In this document: positions 39,155 to 49,674 of the stretch, piece after piece | Layout of the letters: each line of letters begins with the position of its first letter | Numbering within the stretch: the stretch's first letter is position 1 | Assembly: GCA_030077755.1 (NCBI GenBank) | Contig: JAQJZZ010000010.1 | Location: 868,001-932,000 of the forward strand | DNA length: 64,000 nucleotides | Source: Filosporella fistucella | Taxonomy: Eukaryota; Ascomycota; Leotiomycetes; Helotiales | Direction of reading: 5' to 3' | Translations under genes and position numbers: made by a program | Notes under the pieces: model-generated | What the model saw: only the letters and a program-made list of their open reading frames with translations | Databases searched by the model: none | What the model was told of the DNA's origin: nothing

Positions 39155-40295
39155 ATGGCACCGCCAGAAGGTCTCCCCAAGATGGAGTACAGATTCCTCG
39201 GCCGTTCTGGTCTGCAAGTCTCTGCAATCTCTCTAGGAGGTTGGCTAACATATGGTGGACATGTTGAACAAGGTAGGACCTTCACTGCCCCTCTTAGCTC
39301 CCCGAAACTGATTTAGAGCAGAAAACACGTTCAATTGTATGAAAGCTGCCTATGATGTCGGAATCAACTTCTTCGACTGCGCAGAAGGATATTCCGGTGG
39401 AGAGTCTGAGCGGGTAATGGGTCAGGCCATCAAGAAATTTGGCTGGAAACGCAACGATTTAGTTATTTCCACGAAGGTACGACAGTGTCCCAGTAAGCAA
39501 TTGATAAATGCTGATGAACGCTAGATCAACTGGGGGGCAGCTCACGGAAACAACCCAGTTAACAATGTCGGCCTCTCTCGCAAGCATATTATCGAAGGTG
39601 TGAATGGCGCTTTAGAGCGTTTGCAATTGGAATATGTCGATTTGATTTATGCCCATCGTCCAGACCGCAATACGCCAATCGAAGAGACAGTACGAGCCTT
39701 CAATCATATTATAAACACTGGCAAGGCATTTTACTGGGGAACATCTGAATGGAACGCAGATGAGATCGCGACTGCGTGGCGGTATGCAGACAAGCTAAAT
39801 CTGATCGGTCCAGTTATGGAACAACCACATTACAACATGCTTGTCCGTCAAAAGGTCGAGAAAGAATTCGAGCATTTGTATGAGGAGGTAGGATTAGGTC
39901 TTACGATTTTCAGCCCTCTGAAAATTGGTATTTTGACCGGAAAGTACAACGAGGGTATTCCTAAAGATTCCAGGTTAGGAAGCAGTGATGATCCATTCGT
40001 TATCGGTATGAATAAGAGATTTGGAGACGAGTCTTGGAAGAAGGATATCGAGACTGTCGCAAAGCTAAAGCCTATTGCTGATAAGCTTGGAATTACCCAA
40101 GCGGCTTTGGCTATGGCTTGGGTTTTGAGTAATAAGAGGGTTAGCTCCGCTATTACTGGAGCCAGTCGTCCGGAACAGGTTTACGAGAGCGTCAAGTCTT
40201 TGGCTGCGATCGCAAAGTTGACTCCAGAGATTCTGGACGAGATTGATGTCATTTTGGACAACAAACCACCAGTTATGACGAGGAGATTTGACTAG
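39155..40295 (+). CDS. Aldo-keto reductase, voltage-gated K+ channel beta-subunit type
   Basis: NADPH-dependent aldo-keto reductase of the AKR6/Kv-beta group. Three exons (39155-39272, 39322-39476, 39525-40295) join to 347 residues, the normal size. The catalytic tetrad is present: Asp and Tyr in NFFDCAEGYSGGESE, Lys in LVISTKINWG and His in LIYAHRPDRNTP. The cofactor-binding end reads SAITGASRPEQVYESV. In fungi such proteins are oxidoreductases of uncertain substrate; a role as ion-channel subunit is not implied. Start MAPPEGLPKMEYRFLG is the first ATG; MEYRFLG nine residues later is an alternative. Confidence 0.95.
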
Positions 40296-40474
40296 ATTTG
40301 AGAAGAAATAGCCAATGAATTTACATTCTGGAGCATATGTACCTATCTATATTGTCTCAGCACAAGCCGAGCTATGTTCATTTGTTCCAAAAATCCCACC
40401 AGCCAGCCATGTTGTTTCACCATTTACACCGTGAACGCCCCCTTCTCGCATCATGACTTCGTTGTTTCCATATC

Positions 40475-41380
40475 TCAGTGCGCAATGCTTCCAGTCAAAC
40501 TCAGAAGCCTCCTTCTAGAATTGACTCTTTCCAACCCTAACACTGCAGACTCCGGTCTTCTAACATCGACCTCCTCTCTAGCATGATCCGCAGACTCAGA
40601 CTGTGCTGGGACAGCATCCGCTGTCACAGGCCTTCTAACACCTGTGTCTGCACCTATCATATTTGCTCGACTTGCTCTTATATTCGTATCCTCATCGTAT
40701 GTTGGTGGATTATGTACCGGTATCCTCGTCACATTTCCTAGCTCAACGTCTTCCGCTCCATCCGCTTCCCTCGTGACAGCCGTAGACATCGGCTGAATAT
40801 GTTCATCATTGATACTCGGTGGTTTCGTGCCCGGAACATATGGCGGGGGTGGGTCCCCTCTCTCATCCAGCCCTTCCTCCCTATTCACACTGGGTCGAAA
40901 ATCACTACTGCTATTCGCACCTCTCCTCATTATGGCAAATCTGTTGCGGAAGTATTCCACATCTCGAGCCAACGCCCTTTGGCTCGTAGACCGTTGTATT
41001 TGCTGCTTCCGCTTCTTCCGTTTTGTAATGTACAAGATACAGAGACCGACAAGCACTGCTGCTACCGCCAGAAGGAGAAAATAATAGTTGAAAACATGAT
41101 CTCGAACGCCATTTTCCCCATCATCAGGAATAGGAGTTGGAGTGGCTTGGAAGGATTGTGTGGCCGATGGTGGCGGGTTCGAAGTGGCTTGTGAAGAAGA
41201 AGTAGGTGATGTAGAGATCTGAAAGGTGGTTTGTGAAGCTAAGTCGATTGACGAAACGGACGTTGCTGTAAATTGGGCGAAAGAGGATTTTGGGAGTATC
41301 AGAGAGAGGAAGAGGAAAGTTGAGGAGAGTGGTATTGATTGTGAGCACGAGCAGGCTCTTTTTCGTATTTTTAGAACCAT
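40475..41380 (-). CDS. Single-pass membrane protein with PPxY motifs
   Basis: Intronless, 301 residues. The N-terminus has a basic start and a hydrophobic core ending SSFAQ, a probable signal peptide. An extracellular or lumenal Ser/Thr-rich stretch (residues 37-90, likely O-glycosylated) leads to one membrane helix (about 97-119) closed by the stop-transfer run KRKKRKQQ. The cytosolic tail carries two PY motifs, PPPPY at 177-181 and PPTY at 225-228, which bind WW domains such as those of Rsp5-type ubiquitin ligases. This layout resembles small Rsp5 adaptor or wall-sensor-like proteins of fungi, but I do not recognise a named orthologue. Confidence 0.75.
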   Translation of the reverse strand: MVLKIRKRACSCSQSIPLSSTFLFLSLILPKSSFAQFTATSVSSIDLASQTTFQISTSPTSSSQATSNPPPSATQSFQATPTPIPDDGENGVRDHVFNYYFLLLAVAAVLVGLCILYITKRKKRKQQIQRSTSQRALARDVEYFRNRFAIMRRGANSSSDFRPSVNREEGLDERGDPPPPYVPGTKPPSINDEHIQPMSTAVTREADGAEDVELGNVTRIPVHNPPTYDEDTNIRASRANMIGADTGVRRPVTADAVPAQSESADHAREEVDVRRPESAVLGLERVNSRRRLLSLTGSIAH

Positions 41381-41912
41381 CTTGATGAGAAGTGAGATTC
41401 CTGACTCAGTGGATATGGAGAAGTTGTCTTAATTATCGAGAATGAGGAGATGTTGAATTGCCTAGCGGAAGCCCGGCATCAAGGGGTGGCAGTCAATAAT
41501 CGCAAAAACGTTCTGGAGGTAAATTGATAGACAATCACCACAGTAATATAAAAGTCAACTGGAAGGGACGATTAAGACTGAGCATCTCAGTGACCATCCG
41601 ATGATGTACGCCGAGCATGTTATAAAACAATCGTAAATTTTCATGATACGCGGCCTTCGTTATCAACCATCTGATGCTTACCATCTCATGCAAAATCACA
41701 TCCCGAAGCTACCGGAAAGCTTGATTCGAAACATCTCGACCCCTCAGTCGAGTAAACAGGCCAATAGTGAGACAATTTGAATACCCCTGTCCGATTCTGT
41801 CGGCACCCGGAACTTTGCACAGCCTTCTAGCGCGTCTTTTTTGATTCGAAGTCACGAGATATCAGGCTTGCAAGTGCCGAGCATTGGGGTGACGAAACCT
41901 GCATCGATCAAG
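41381..41912. other. Bidirectional promoter of the PY-protein and TFB5
   Basis: 532 nt between two divergent genes. No conserved element recognised with confidence. Confidence 0.45.
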
Positions 41913-42227
41913 ATGCCACGAGCAATTCGAGGTGAGTTAGTAACTGTGTTTGTAAAATCTAGAAGCTTATAAAGCAGGTGTACTCGTCGCATGTGACCCT
42001 TCAATCAAGTCTATCATTGTCAAGATCGATAATCAGGACAATAATGCCTTCATAGTAGAAGAGCTAGATGACCAAACATTGGTGATCAAGGAGACCATGC
42101 TGTCGATCCTCAAGGCAAAGCTTGATGAGGTATGAGAGAATTGTCATACAGGAAGCGCAGGGCTAATAGAACATTACAGGTACTTAAGGAGACACAAGTT
42201 GCGGAGGACGATGCCGATATGGACTGA
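41913..42227 (+). CDS. TFB5: TFIIH core subunit TFB5 (GTF2H5/TTDA-like)
   Basis: Smallest subunit of the transcription and repair factor TFIIH; stabilises the p52/Tfb2 subunit and stimulates XPB in nucleotide excision repair. Three exons were joined by hand: 41913-41931, 41978-42129 and 42180-42227, giving 72 residues. The sequence opens MPRAIRGVLVACDPSIKSII and later has FIVEELDDQTLVI, the family's conserved core. Both introns have GT...AG ends (GTGAGT...GCAG and GTATGA...ACAG) and are 46 and 50 nt. The end is acidic (AEDDADMD). Length and motifs fit GTF2H5 homologues (about 70 residues). Confidence 0.95.
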
Positions 42228-42594
42228 AGTACCAGAGGCAAAGTGCATGGATGGCTGATTTTGGCGTTTGGGTCACGGATCGATGGCTAAGGCAAGGCGC
42301 TTATGGGATGAAGCATTAGAAAATCTGCTCTTCGAATTCATGAAGGAGATGGGAATCACTTTTTCCACGGCAAGTCGAAATGGGAAATAGGCTGCCTTTC
42401 CGTGATGCCTACCGATTACTTGAGAATATAATTTTGTGTGCTGAGCACCTCATCATGCAACTTGTGATATCACAACATATAGAAGTTTACAAAACAAGGT
42501 CGATATACTGTATTTCCAAGCTTCTATTTTGGCACAGGTGTTGACATCGCCGCGCGATATTTTACAGTTCCAAGCCAGCTAATGTACACGTAAC
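42228..42594. other. Intergenic region between convergent genes
   Basis: About 370 nt of probable 3' UTRs of TFB5 and the mitochondrial uL16 gene. Confidence 0.55.
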
Positions 42595-43470
42595 TCATGC
42601 ATCTGGAGATGTTGATGTAGAGACTGTTTTCGGCAAAGTCTCCGCTGTAGTTCCTGCCAATACTGATCCTAAGGGAACCTTCCTTCGAGGCCTTTTCAGC
42701 TCTTCCAGAGTGATACCATCTAGTTTCGTGATTCCAACAACTGGCGGATCTCCCTTCTTCACGAATTCGTACATGCCTATGAGGAAACGTTAGAATCTGG
42801 TTGACATGAATTTATGCCAACAATAATTTGTAGAACATACCAGGCATTTTATTGCCGGCCAATCTGAATGCATCTCTGGCTACTTGCTCGTGGATGTCAC
42901 CCTTGATTTCAAATATCACTTTGCTGACAGCAATCCGCGATGCCCAATGATCGAAGGATCCCTTTCCTTTACCCATACGAGTCTGAGAAACAATTAGTTC
43001 CACTCTCTTTGGTTATTGAAACTGGTCGCTCAACTTACTTCATTACCACTGGTATAAACACCAATACTGGCACAAACTCTCTTGTACAATCGATACCGCA
43101 TGCCCTTTAGCCGGACCTTGATAGCATCCTCCCCAATCTTCAATTGCGTAGCACTGACTCGACGATGGTGATCACACATTCGTAGCCCATAATCACCCCA
43201 AACTATGGTGGTCCCTCTTGCAGACCCTCCGGTTGGCACACGAGGACGACCTTTCCGTGACCTCTTTTTCTCGGGCATCGTTGGCAGAAGCCAATTGCCT
43301 CCTCTCGAGGATGTGCTAGAAAATGGGCGGCGAGATAATGGTATATCTGGAGAAGCTACCATGCCGTTCGCTGCTGAGACATGGATGCTGCATAGTGGCC
43401 GCAAAGGGCTCGAGGCTAGCGAGAGCCTCTCAAATTGAGCAGTAAAGCCCAAAATACTTCCGGGCCTCAT
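42595..43470 (-). CDS. MRPL16: Mitochondrial large-subunit ribosomal protein uL16m
   Basis: Mitochondrial ribosome component near the A site. Three exons (43470-43039, 42982-42841, 42776-42595) give 251 residues. The first about 65 residues are Ser/Arg-rich and positively charged with few acids, a mitochondrial targeting sequence. The L16 core starts near [21 protein letters not shown] and includes the hallmark [17 protein letters not shown], followed by [21 protein letters not shown] and NKMPG across the second intron. It shares a 326-nt promoter with RFC1 on the other strand. Confidence 0.95.
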
Positions 43471-43796
43471 TGTCGTAAGTTTGTAGCTCGAAGCTGATTT
43501 GAAGCTCTGCTTGAATGCAGTCCAATGTATTTTTGGCGATTTCCGACGCTGGTGCCTTGCTGCAGCCTTGAGCTAGTTCAGGCAGACAAGGTCTCAATAG
43601 AATTTACAGGGGTGCTCAGAATCAATTTACTGGTCGCGTCAGATAGTCGCGTACCGCGACATCATTATCAGAACGTCAAATTCCCTCGAACAAAATCACC
43701 ATCATCGACGCTATCTCCCCCTTGTTTCATCAATCCTCCATCGATGACTTGAAGTACATATTGGTCCTGTATCTGCGCCTACTGCCAATTATCAAA
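43471..43796. promoter_or_regulatory. Bidirectional promoter MRPL16/RFC1 with paired TCGCGT motifs
   Basis: 326 nt. TCGCGT, which reads ACGCGA on the minus strand and fits the MCB consensus ACGCGN of MBF, is at 43634-43639 and 43647-43652, with a further CGCG at about 43655. This is the type of element that drives G1/S expression of replication genes in fungi, and RFC1 starts about 145 nt downstream. Confidence 0.5.
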
Positions 43797-46700
43797 ATGC
43801 CTGCGGATATCCGGAGCTTCTTTGGGGGCAAGGGTGCCACTTCTACCCCAATTCGACAGAAGGAATTCAAAAAAGAGGAAGATTCCAAAAAAAAGCGTGG
43901 CAGTAAGACCTTTTTAAAATTCCTCCGTACTAGGATTTATGCTAAATAGAATCAAGGTCGGAAAGTCATCGAAGACAGTGACGATGATGAACCAGCGTCA
44001 CAGTAAGTCTTCTGGAGTTTGGCAAACAAAATATGTGCTGAAAATTCAACAGGCCCAAGAAGGAATCTGCGAAGAAACCTGTAGTCAAAAACCTGGTGTA
44101 AGTTTGAAATCCGGGTGTCTTGGAAACAGGGCTAATCGAATGTTTATAGCAAAAAAGATTCACCCAAAGGCAAGGAAACCAGTACTTCCGATTACTTCGC
44201 TTCGAGCAGCAAACCCAAATCGAAACCAGCCACTTCAACTCCCGTGAAGGACAAAGTCGCCGTAAATATCGAATCGAACGGTCGTTCGTCAGGCCGCAAA
44301 AAGCCTACAACTTCATACGCGGAACCTAAGGATGGTGACGAGTTTGGTTTCCTTGATGACGAAGAGGAAGGTGGCGACGACATATTTGCTGTAGACGCAA
44401 AAACAGGAGGGGCAAAGCGGAAGGACGATGGTTACGTCGAAATCGAAAGCGATGATGAGCCAATTATTCAACCCAAGAAAAGAAGCAAGCATACGCCTGC
44501 TACCAAGAAGAATGAGGATGTTGAAATGCTGGATGTGGATGACGACGATGCATTCGTAGTCCCCGATGACAGCGACGATATGATGGCGATTGACAAACTT
44601 ACTAAGAAGACTTCCGGCAAGAAACGGAAGTCCGTAGACTTAGAATCGGATGGCGAAGATGGCGATGTTAAGCCAGCAATCAAGTCAGTCAAGGCAAAAT
44701 CATCATCAAAGCCCCCTCCTGCCAAAAAGCCCAGGGCACCTGCAAAAGCAAAGAAAGCCCCAGAGCCAGAGAGTGCTGAGATACAGGCAATTTTAGCCAA
44801 CATACCCACTGTGCGTGCTCCCACGCCTCCACCCAAGGACCCAGATGCCAAATTCGATTGGAGGAAATCTGGAGCTGGTGGGGGAAATTCTGGCCCGCCT
44901 CCTGCCGCTGGATCTAAAGATATTCCTACTGGTGCCGAGAACTGTTTGGCTGGACTCACTTTTGTATTCACTGGTTTGTTAGAGACGCTTTCCAGAGAAG
45001 AAGGTCAGGAGCTTGTCAAACGCTATGGTGGAAAAGTTACTGGTCAACCAAGTAGTAAGACCAGCTTTGTTATTCTTGGTAACGATGCTGGACCCGCAAA
45101 ACTCAGAAAGATCCAGGACTTGAAACTGAGAAGTATCAACGAGGATGGTTTATTCGCACTTATTGCCAGCTTCCCTGCCAATGGTGGAAGCGGTGTAGCT
45201 GCTGAAAAGAACATGGAGAAAAAGAAGGCTGAGATGGAGAGGATCAAAAAGGAAGCCGAGGAAATGGAGAAGGAGGAAAAGAGGCTTGCTGCAGAAGCTG
45301 CAAAGGCCGAGAAAGAAGCCCAGAAGCGGGCAGCTCTTCAAGGCTCGTCTGCTCCTGCACCTGTACGAAAGATTGATCCAAGCGCACAATTGTGGACCAC
45401 GAAATATGCGCCAACATCCGTTAATCAGATCTGTGGTAACAAGACTTCGGTTGAGAAGATTCAAAGATGGCTTAAGGACTGGCCCAAATCACACAAATTC
45501 AAGTTTGAGAAACCGGGCCCTGATGGTATGGGGACGTATCGTGCAATCATCATCCACGGACCACCTGGGATTGGAAAAACAACATCAGCACACCTTGCCG
45601 CCAAACTTGCAGGGTATGATGTTCTAGAAGGCAATGCAAGTGACTCTCGCAGTAAGAAACTGGTCGAGCAAGGTCTTGGCGAGGTGATGAACAATACTTC
45701 TCTTCTAGGATACTTTTCCGGTGATGGGAAAGATGTTGACAAGCACAAAAAGAAGATAGTACTGATCATGGACGAGGTGGATGGTATGTCGGCCGGTGAT
45801 CGGGGTGGTGTCGGCGCCTTAGCAAAGGTGTGCAAGAAGACCGACATTCCTTTGATCCTGATTTGCAATGAGAGAAGATTGCCAAAAATGAAACCTTTCG
45901 ACTATGTCACTTACGATGTTGCCTTTCGAAGGCCAACGGCAGATCAAATCAGATCACGTATCATGACGATTTGTCATAGAGAAGGCCTGACGAAAAGCTT
46001 GCCTGTTCCTGTTCTTGATGCACTCATTGAGGGGAGCAACAAGGATATCCGACAAATTATCAACATGATCTCAACCATCAAAACTGACCAGACTGCTGCT
46101 GAAGAGGCTACTGCATTGAATTTCGATCAAGGGAAATCCATGTCTAAAGCATGGGAGAAGCATGTTGTGTTGAAGCCTTGGGATATTTGTCACAAGCTCC
46201 TTGGAGGTGGCCTCTTTGCGCCATCCAGCAAGGCAACTCTCAATGACAAAATTGAGCTGTACTTCAATGACCATGAATTTAGTCCTCTGATGATCCAAGA
46301 AAACTACCTCAGCACGAAACCTTCTCTCGTCGGTAATTTGTCAGGGCGAGAGGCAAAGCTCAAGAATCTGCAACTTATTGATCAAGCTGCTGAAAGTATC
46401 AGCGATGGAGATTTGGTCGATCGGATGATTCACGGTTCTCAGCAGCAGTGGAGTCTCATGCCCACTCATGGTGTCTTCAGTACAGTGCGTCCGTGTAGCT
46501 TCGTGTATGGTATGATGCACGGCCAAACACAATTTACTCAATGGCTTGGCAACAACAGCAAGACTAGCAAACTAGCACGTTATATCAAGGAGATTCAATC
46601 TCACATGCGACTACGATCTTCCGGAGATCGCCATGAGATTCGCCAACAATATCTTCCGGTCCTCTGGACTGAAATGATCAGAAAACTTGAGCTCCAAGGC

Positions 46701-47235
46701 AAGGATTGTGTTCCTGAAGTTATTGAACTAATGGACAGCTACTTTCTTACTCGAGATGACTTTGACTATATCATGGAACTCGGCTTGGGGCCGCAAGATA
46801 TGGAGAAAGTCAAGATTGAGTCCCAGACTAAGGCGACATTCACAAGATTGTAGGTTTTACTCGAAGCTGATTTCTGGCTACCTACTGACCTGGTATAGAT
46901 ACAATCAACAAAGCCATCCACTGCCATTCATGAAGGCAAGTGTAGCAGCGGCCCCTGCTAAGGTTGCAAAGCCAGCTCCTGATCTCGAGGAAGCGTTCGA
47001 AGAGGATGACGACGCCGAGGTCCTTGCAGAGCCAAAGGACGAGGATGATGATGACGAGGTGGATCTAAAGAAGGACAAGTACATCAAGCAACCGAAGGCT
47101 AAGAAGCCCGCTGTAAAGAGAGCCCCTAAGAAAAAGGCAAACGATGATGAGGATATCGATGAAGATTCAGATGTCAAACCCAAGAAGAAGGCCAAAACCA
47201 AGGCTACTGCCGCGAAAAGTAAGGCAAAGAAATGA
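43797..47235 (+). CDS. RFC1: Replication factor C large subunit
   Basis: Clamp-loader subunit that opens PCNA. Five exons; introns lie near 43915-43964, 44003-44052, 44100-44150 and 46850-46900. About 1,075 residues. The start MPADIRSFFGGKG is the typical RFC1 beginning, and IRSFF resembles a PCNA-binding box. A long acidic/basic linker with RKVIEDSDDDE follows, then a BRCT domain (AENCLAGLTFVFTGLLETLS to LFALIASFP), then the AAA+ module with Walker A HGPPGIGKTTSAHLAAKLAG, Walker B VLIMDEVDGMSAGDRGG and sensor-type region ICNERRLPKMKPF. The C-terminal region holds the RFC1-specific domain (YFNDHEFSPLMIQENYL) and ends in a Lys-rich, nuclear-localisation-type tail after the last intron. Confidence 0.97.
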
Positions 47236-47580
47236 TCTGGGTAACTGGTGTCGGTGACAATTGTTTGTATGAGTACATATTAAAGTGCTTTGGGTCAATT
47301 TTAAAGCAAGTAAGGTTAGGTTGGATATCAGCTTATGTCCTTTTGCTGCCAAAAATATGAAATTGTTCTCTTGCCCTGTCATTCGCTGACCCGACGTCTC
47401 GAGAGTAGTTGACATTGGTAATTTCTTTCAAATTTAAATAGGAGCAGTGTGCACGTCAAACTTTCTTACAGAAATTTTTTTTTAGCGTTATACAAACGGG
47501 CTACTCATTATCACCACGGGTATCATGTTCCACTCGGCCCCCTCGTTCCTGGATAATGTATATTTCCTTCGAATAACCAT
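47236..47580. other. Intergenic region between convergent genes
   Basis: About 345 nt; 3' UTRs of RFC1 and the second sugar transporter. A run of nine T occurs near 47476. Confidence 0.55.
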
Positions 47581-49674
47581 CTACACATTCTCTGATCTCT
47601 TCTCATTATGTTCACTCCCGCTTTCCGTCTCGAGATGCTCTCCCCCCCTTCCAGCACCTAGCACCTTATCCGCAGTAGCAACGCTATGCCTCCTCACAGC
47701 ATGTTCCTCCGTATTCTCATAATCAATCAACAATTCTCCATGCTTACCGTATCTCAAAGGCTCATTCTTCGCTGTTTTGACAACATCGAAGTAACCCCTC
47801 CATCCTTTTGACGTCTTTCTAAAGATCGTGTCAATTTCTTCGAGGGAGCGATATGCGGTTTCAGGGTAGAAGAAGTAGACGACTGGGAAGATGAATGCGT
47901 TGATAACGGCGAAGATTACGTATGTTTTGTATCCGATTGATGTGAATGAGACCGGAGTAATCATGACAACCATAAAATTGAATGCCCAGTTGGCACTTGT
48001 CGATAGTCCATTTGCAGGAGCTCTGATCTTCAAGGGGACAATCTCAGCGGGATATAGCCCTATATGATGTTAGAATACGCAAAAAATTTGAAGCGCATAC
48101 AGAAGTGGATGGTGTGTCAGGTGAGGAACTTACAAGTCATTCCTAGCCACCCTACAGCGAAGAAGGTATTGAAGACAAAGAGGAAGACCGCCGATACGAT
48201 ACCAGGAGCTGAACCCCCAACGTTTACGCTTGATGCATAGTTTGTTCCTGCCAAGATGGCCATCGATCCAGCCATTCCAGCAGCACCAAAGAGCATGAGT
48301 TGACGACGTCCAAACTTTTCAATGGTATATACGGCAACCCATGAGGCTAAAAAGTACTCCGTTCCATTAGCGGCAGCAAGGATGCGAGATGTCGTTCCTT
48401 CAAGGCCAATGTACTGCCTGTTTTAGAGAGTTAGCTTTGCCTCGAATGTTTGAGCGCGGACTAGATTCTCTGTTCCACGTAGGAATAAAAGCGTAACAGT
48501 GAGGTGAGGGCTTACTCATAAATCGTGGCCGCGTAGTAGGTGATTAGGTTTATGCCTGAATAGAGTGAGATAGGATCTTCTGGTTTCAACATAGACTCAT
48601 ACCTGAAATTTGCTGGAAAACTTGGTTTACGTATCCCAAGAGTACACGATGGAAGTTACGCTCTGGGCCCATTGAGAATAGATCTGCCCAACCATGTGCC
48701 TTCATTTCCAGAACAGTATCTTTGATTTCGACAAATTCGGTACGTACGAGATGGTCATCCTCTGGGAGATCAGCAAGTGCTGAGATGACGTTGATAGCTT
48801 CTTGCTCGTCTCCTTTCAGTATGAGCCACTTTTCTGATGTTAGTAGGTGTCAATGATGATTGCAAGCCGAGACTTACTCTCGGAGATTCTGGCAGCTCGA
48901 GGATAAAGAAGAGAAGAATCAGAGCGAAGACAATCTGGAAAGCAATTGGGAATCTCCAGGATACCGTGCTGGGCTCCAGGAAAGAGAAGCCAAAATCAAT
49001 CCAGTAAGATAAACAAATACCTCCCGTAATCATGGCACCTTCGATCATAACCATCTTGCCGCGCTTGTGTGATTTGGATGTCTCTGATGCCCAAGTAGGT
49101 ACTGTTGATGTGTTCATACCATTCCCAAGACCAGTAATGATTCTTCCTACAATCAAGTGGGCTAAGCTGAACGCTGAACATTGCAGAGTGGCACCGACGA
49201 CCATGATGGCAGAGCCGAGAAAGATCATTTTCCGTCTCCCGAGAATGTCTCCGATGAAGATAGTGATGACGGCTCCAAAGAAACATCCGACGTTGTAGGA
49301 AGCAACGGAAATGCCTTGAATAGTGGAAATATGGGTGTTGCCCCGATTCTGAGGTGCGATGGTATCGATCTCTGGGAACTGTCGAACCCAAGATGGTAAA
49401 GTTAAGAGACCACCCATCACACCTTGATCATATCCGAAGAGGCTATCGCCATGTTAGTAAAAGGTATTGCATGACACACAACTGAACAATTCTCATCAAT
49501 GAGATATAAGCATCTTGGGACCAAAAAGTACCATAACTTAGTCAATACATAACGTTTTGCTCTTGATATGACTGCACAGGGGTGTTCTTACAAGAAATCA
49601 AGACCAGCGATCAGATTGATCATGAAGGTCAATTTCTGACCTCGAAAGCCGAGATATCGCCCACCGCCGAACAT
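47581..49674 (-). CDS. MFS sugar transporter, second copy
   Basis: Sugar porter family member distinct from the one at 29983-31814. Start MFGGGRYLGFRGQKLTFM at 49674, with exons down to 47581. Signatures include GVMGGLLTLPSWVRQFPEID after helix 1, the GDILGRRK loop, VGRIITGLGNGMNTSTVPTWASETSKSHKRG, the LPESPR motif after helix 6 and YPETAYRSLEEIDTIF near the end. The cytosolic tail is long, charged and hydrophilic. About 530-560 residues, 12 helices, six or more introns. Substrate unknown; the ETSKSHKRG form is common in fungal lactose/hexose-type porters. A further upstream ATG (49953) in another frame could belong to a 5' leader. Confidence 0.88.

Noticed and set aside
44468..44971. Minus-strand Ser-rich frame of 167 codons
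   Set aside because: Antisense to the acidic/Lys-rich linker of RFC1.
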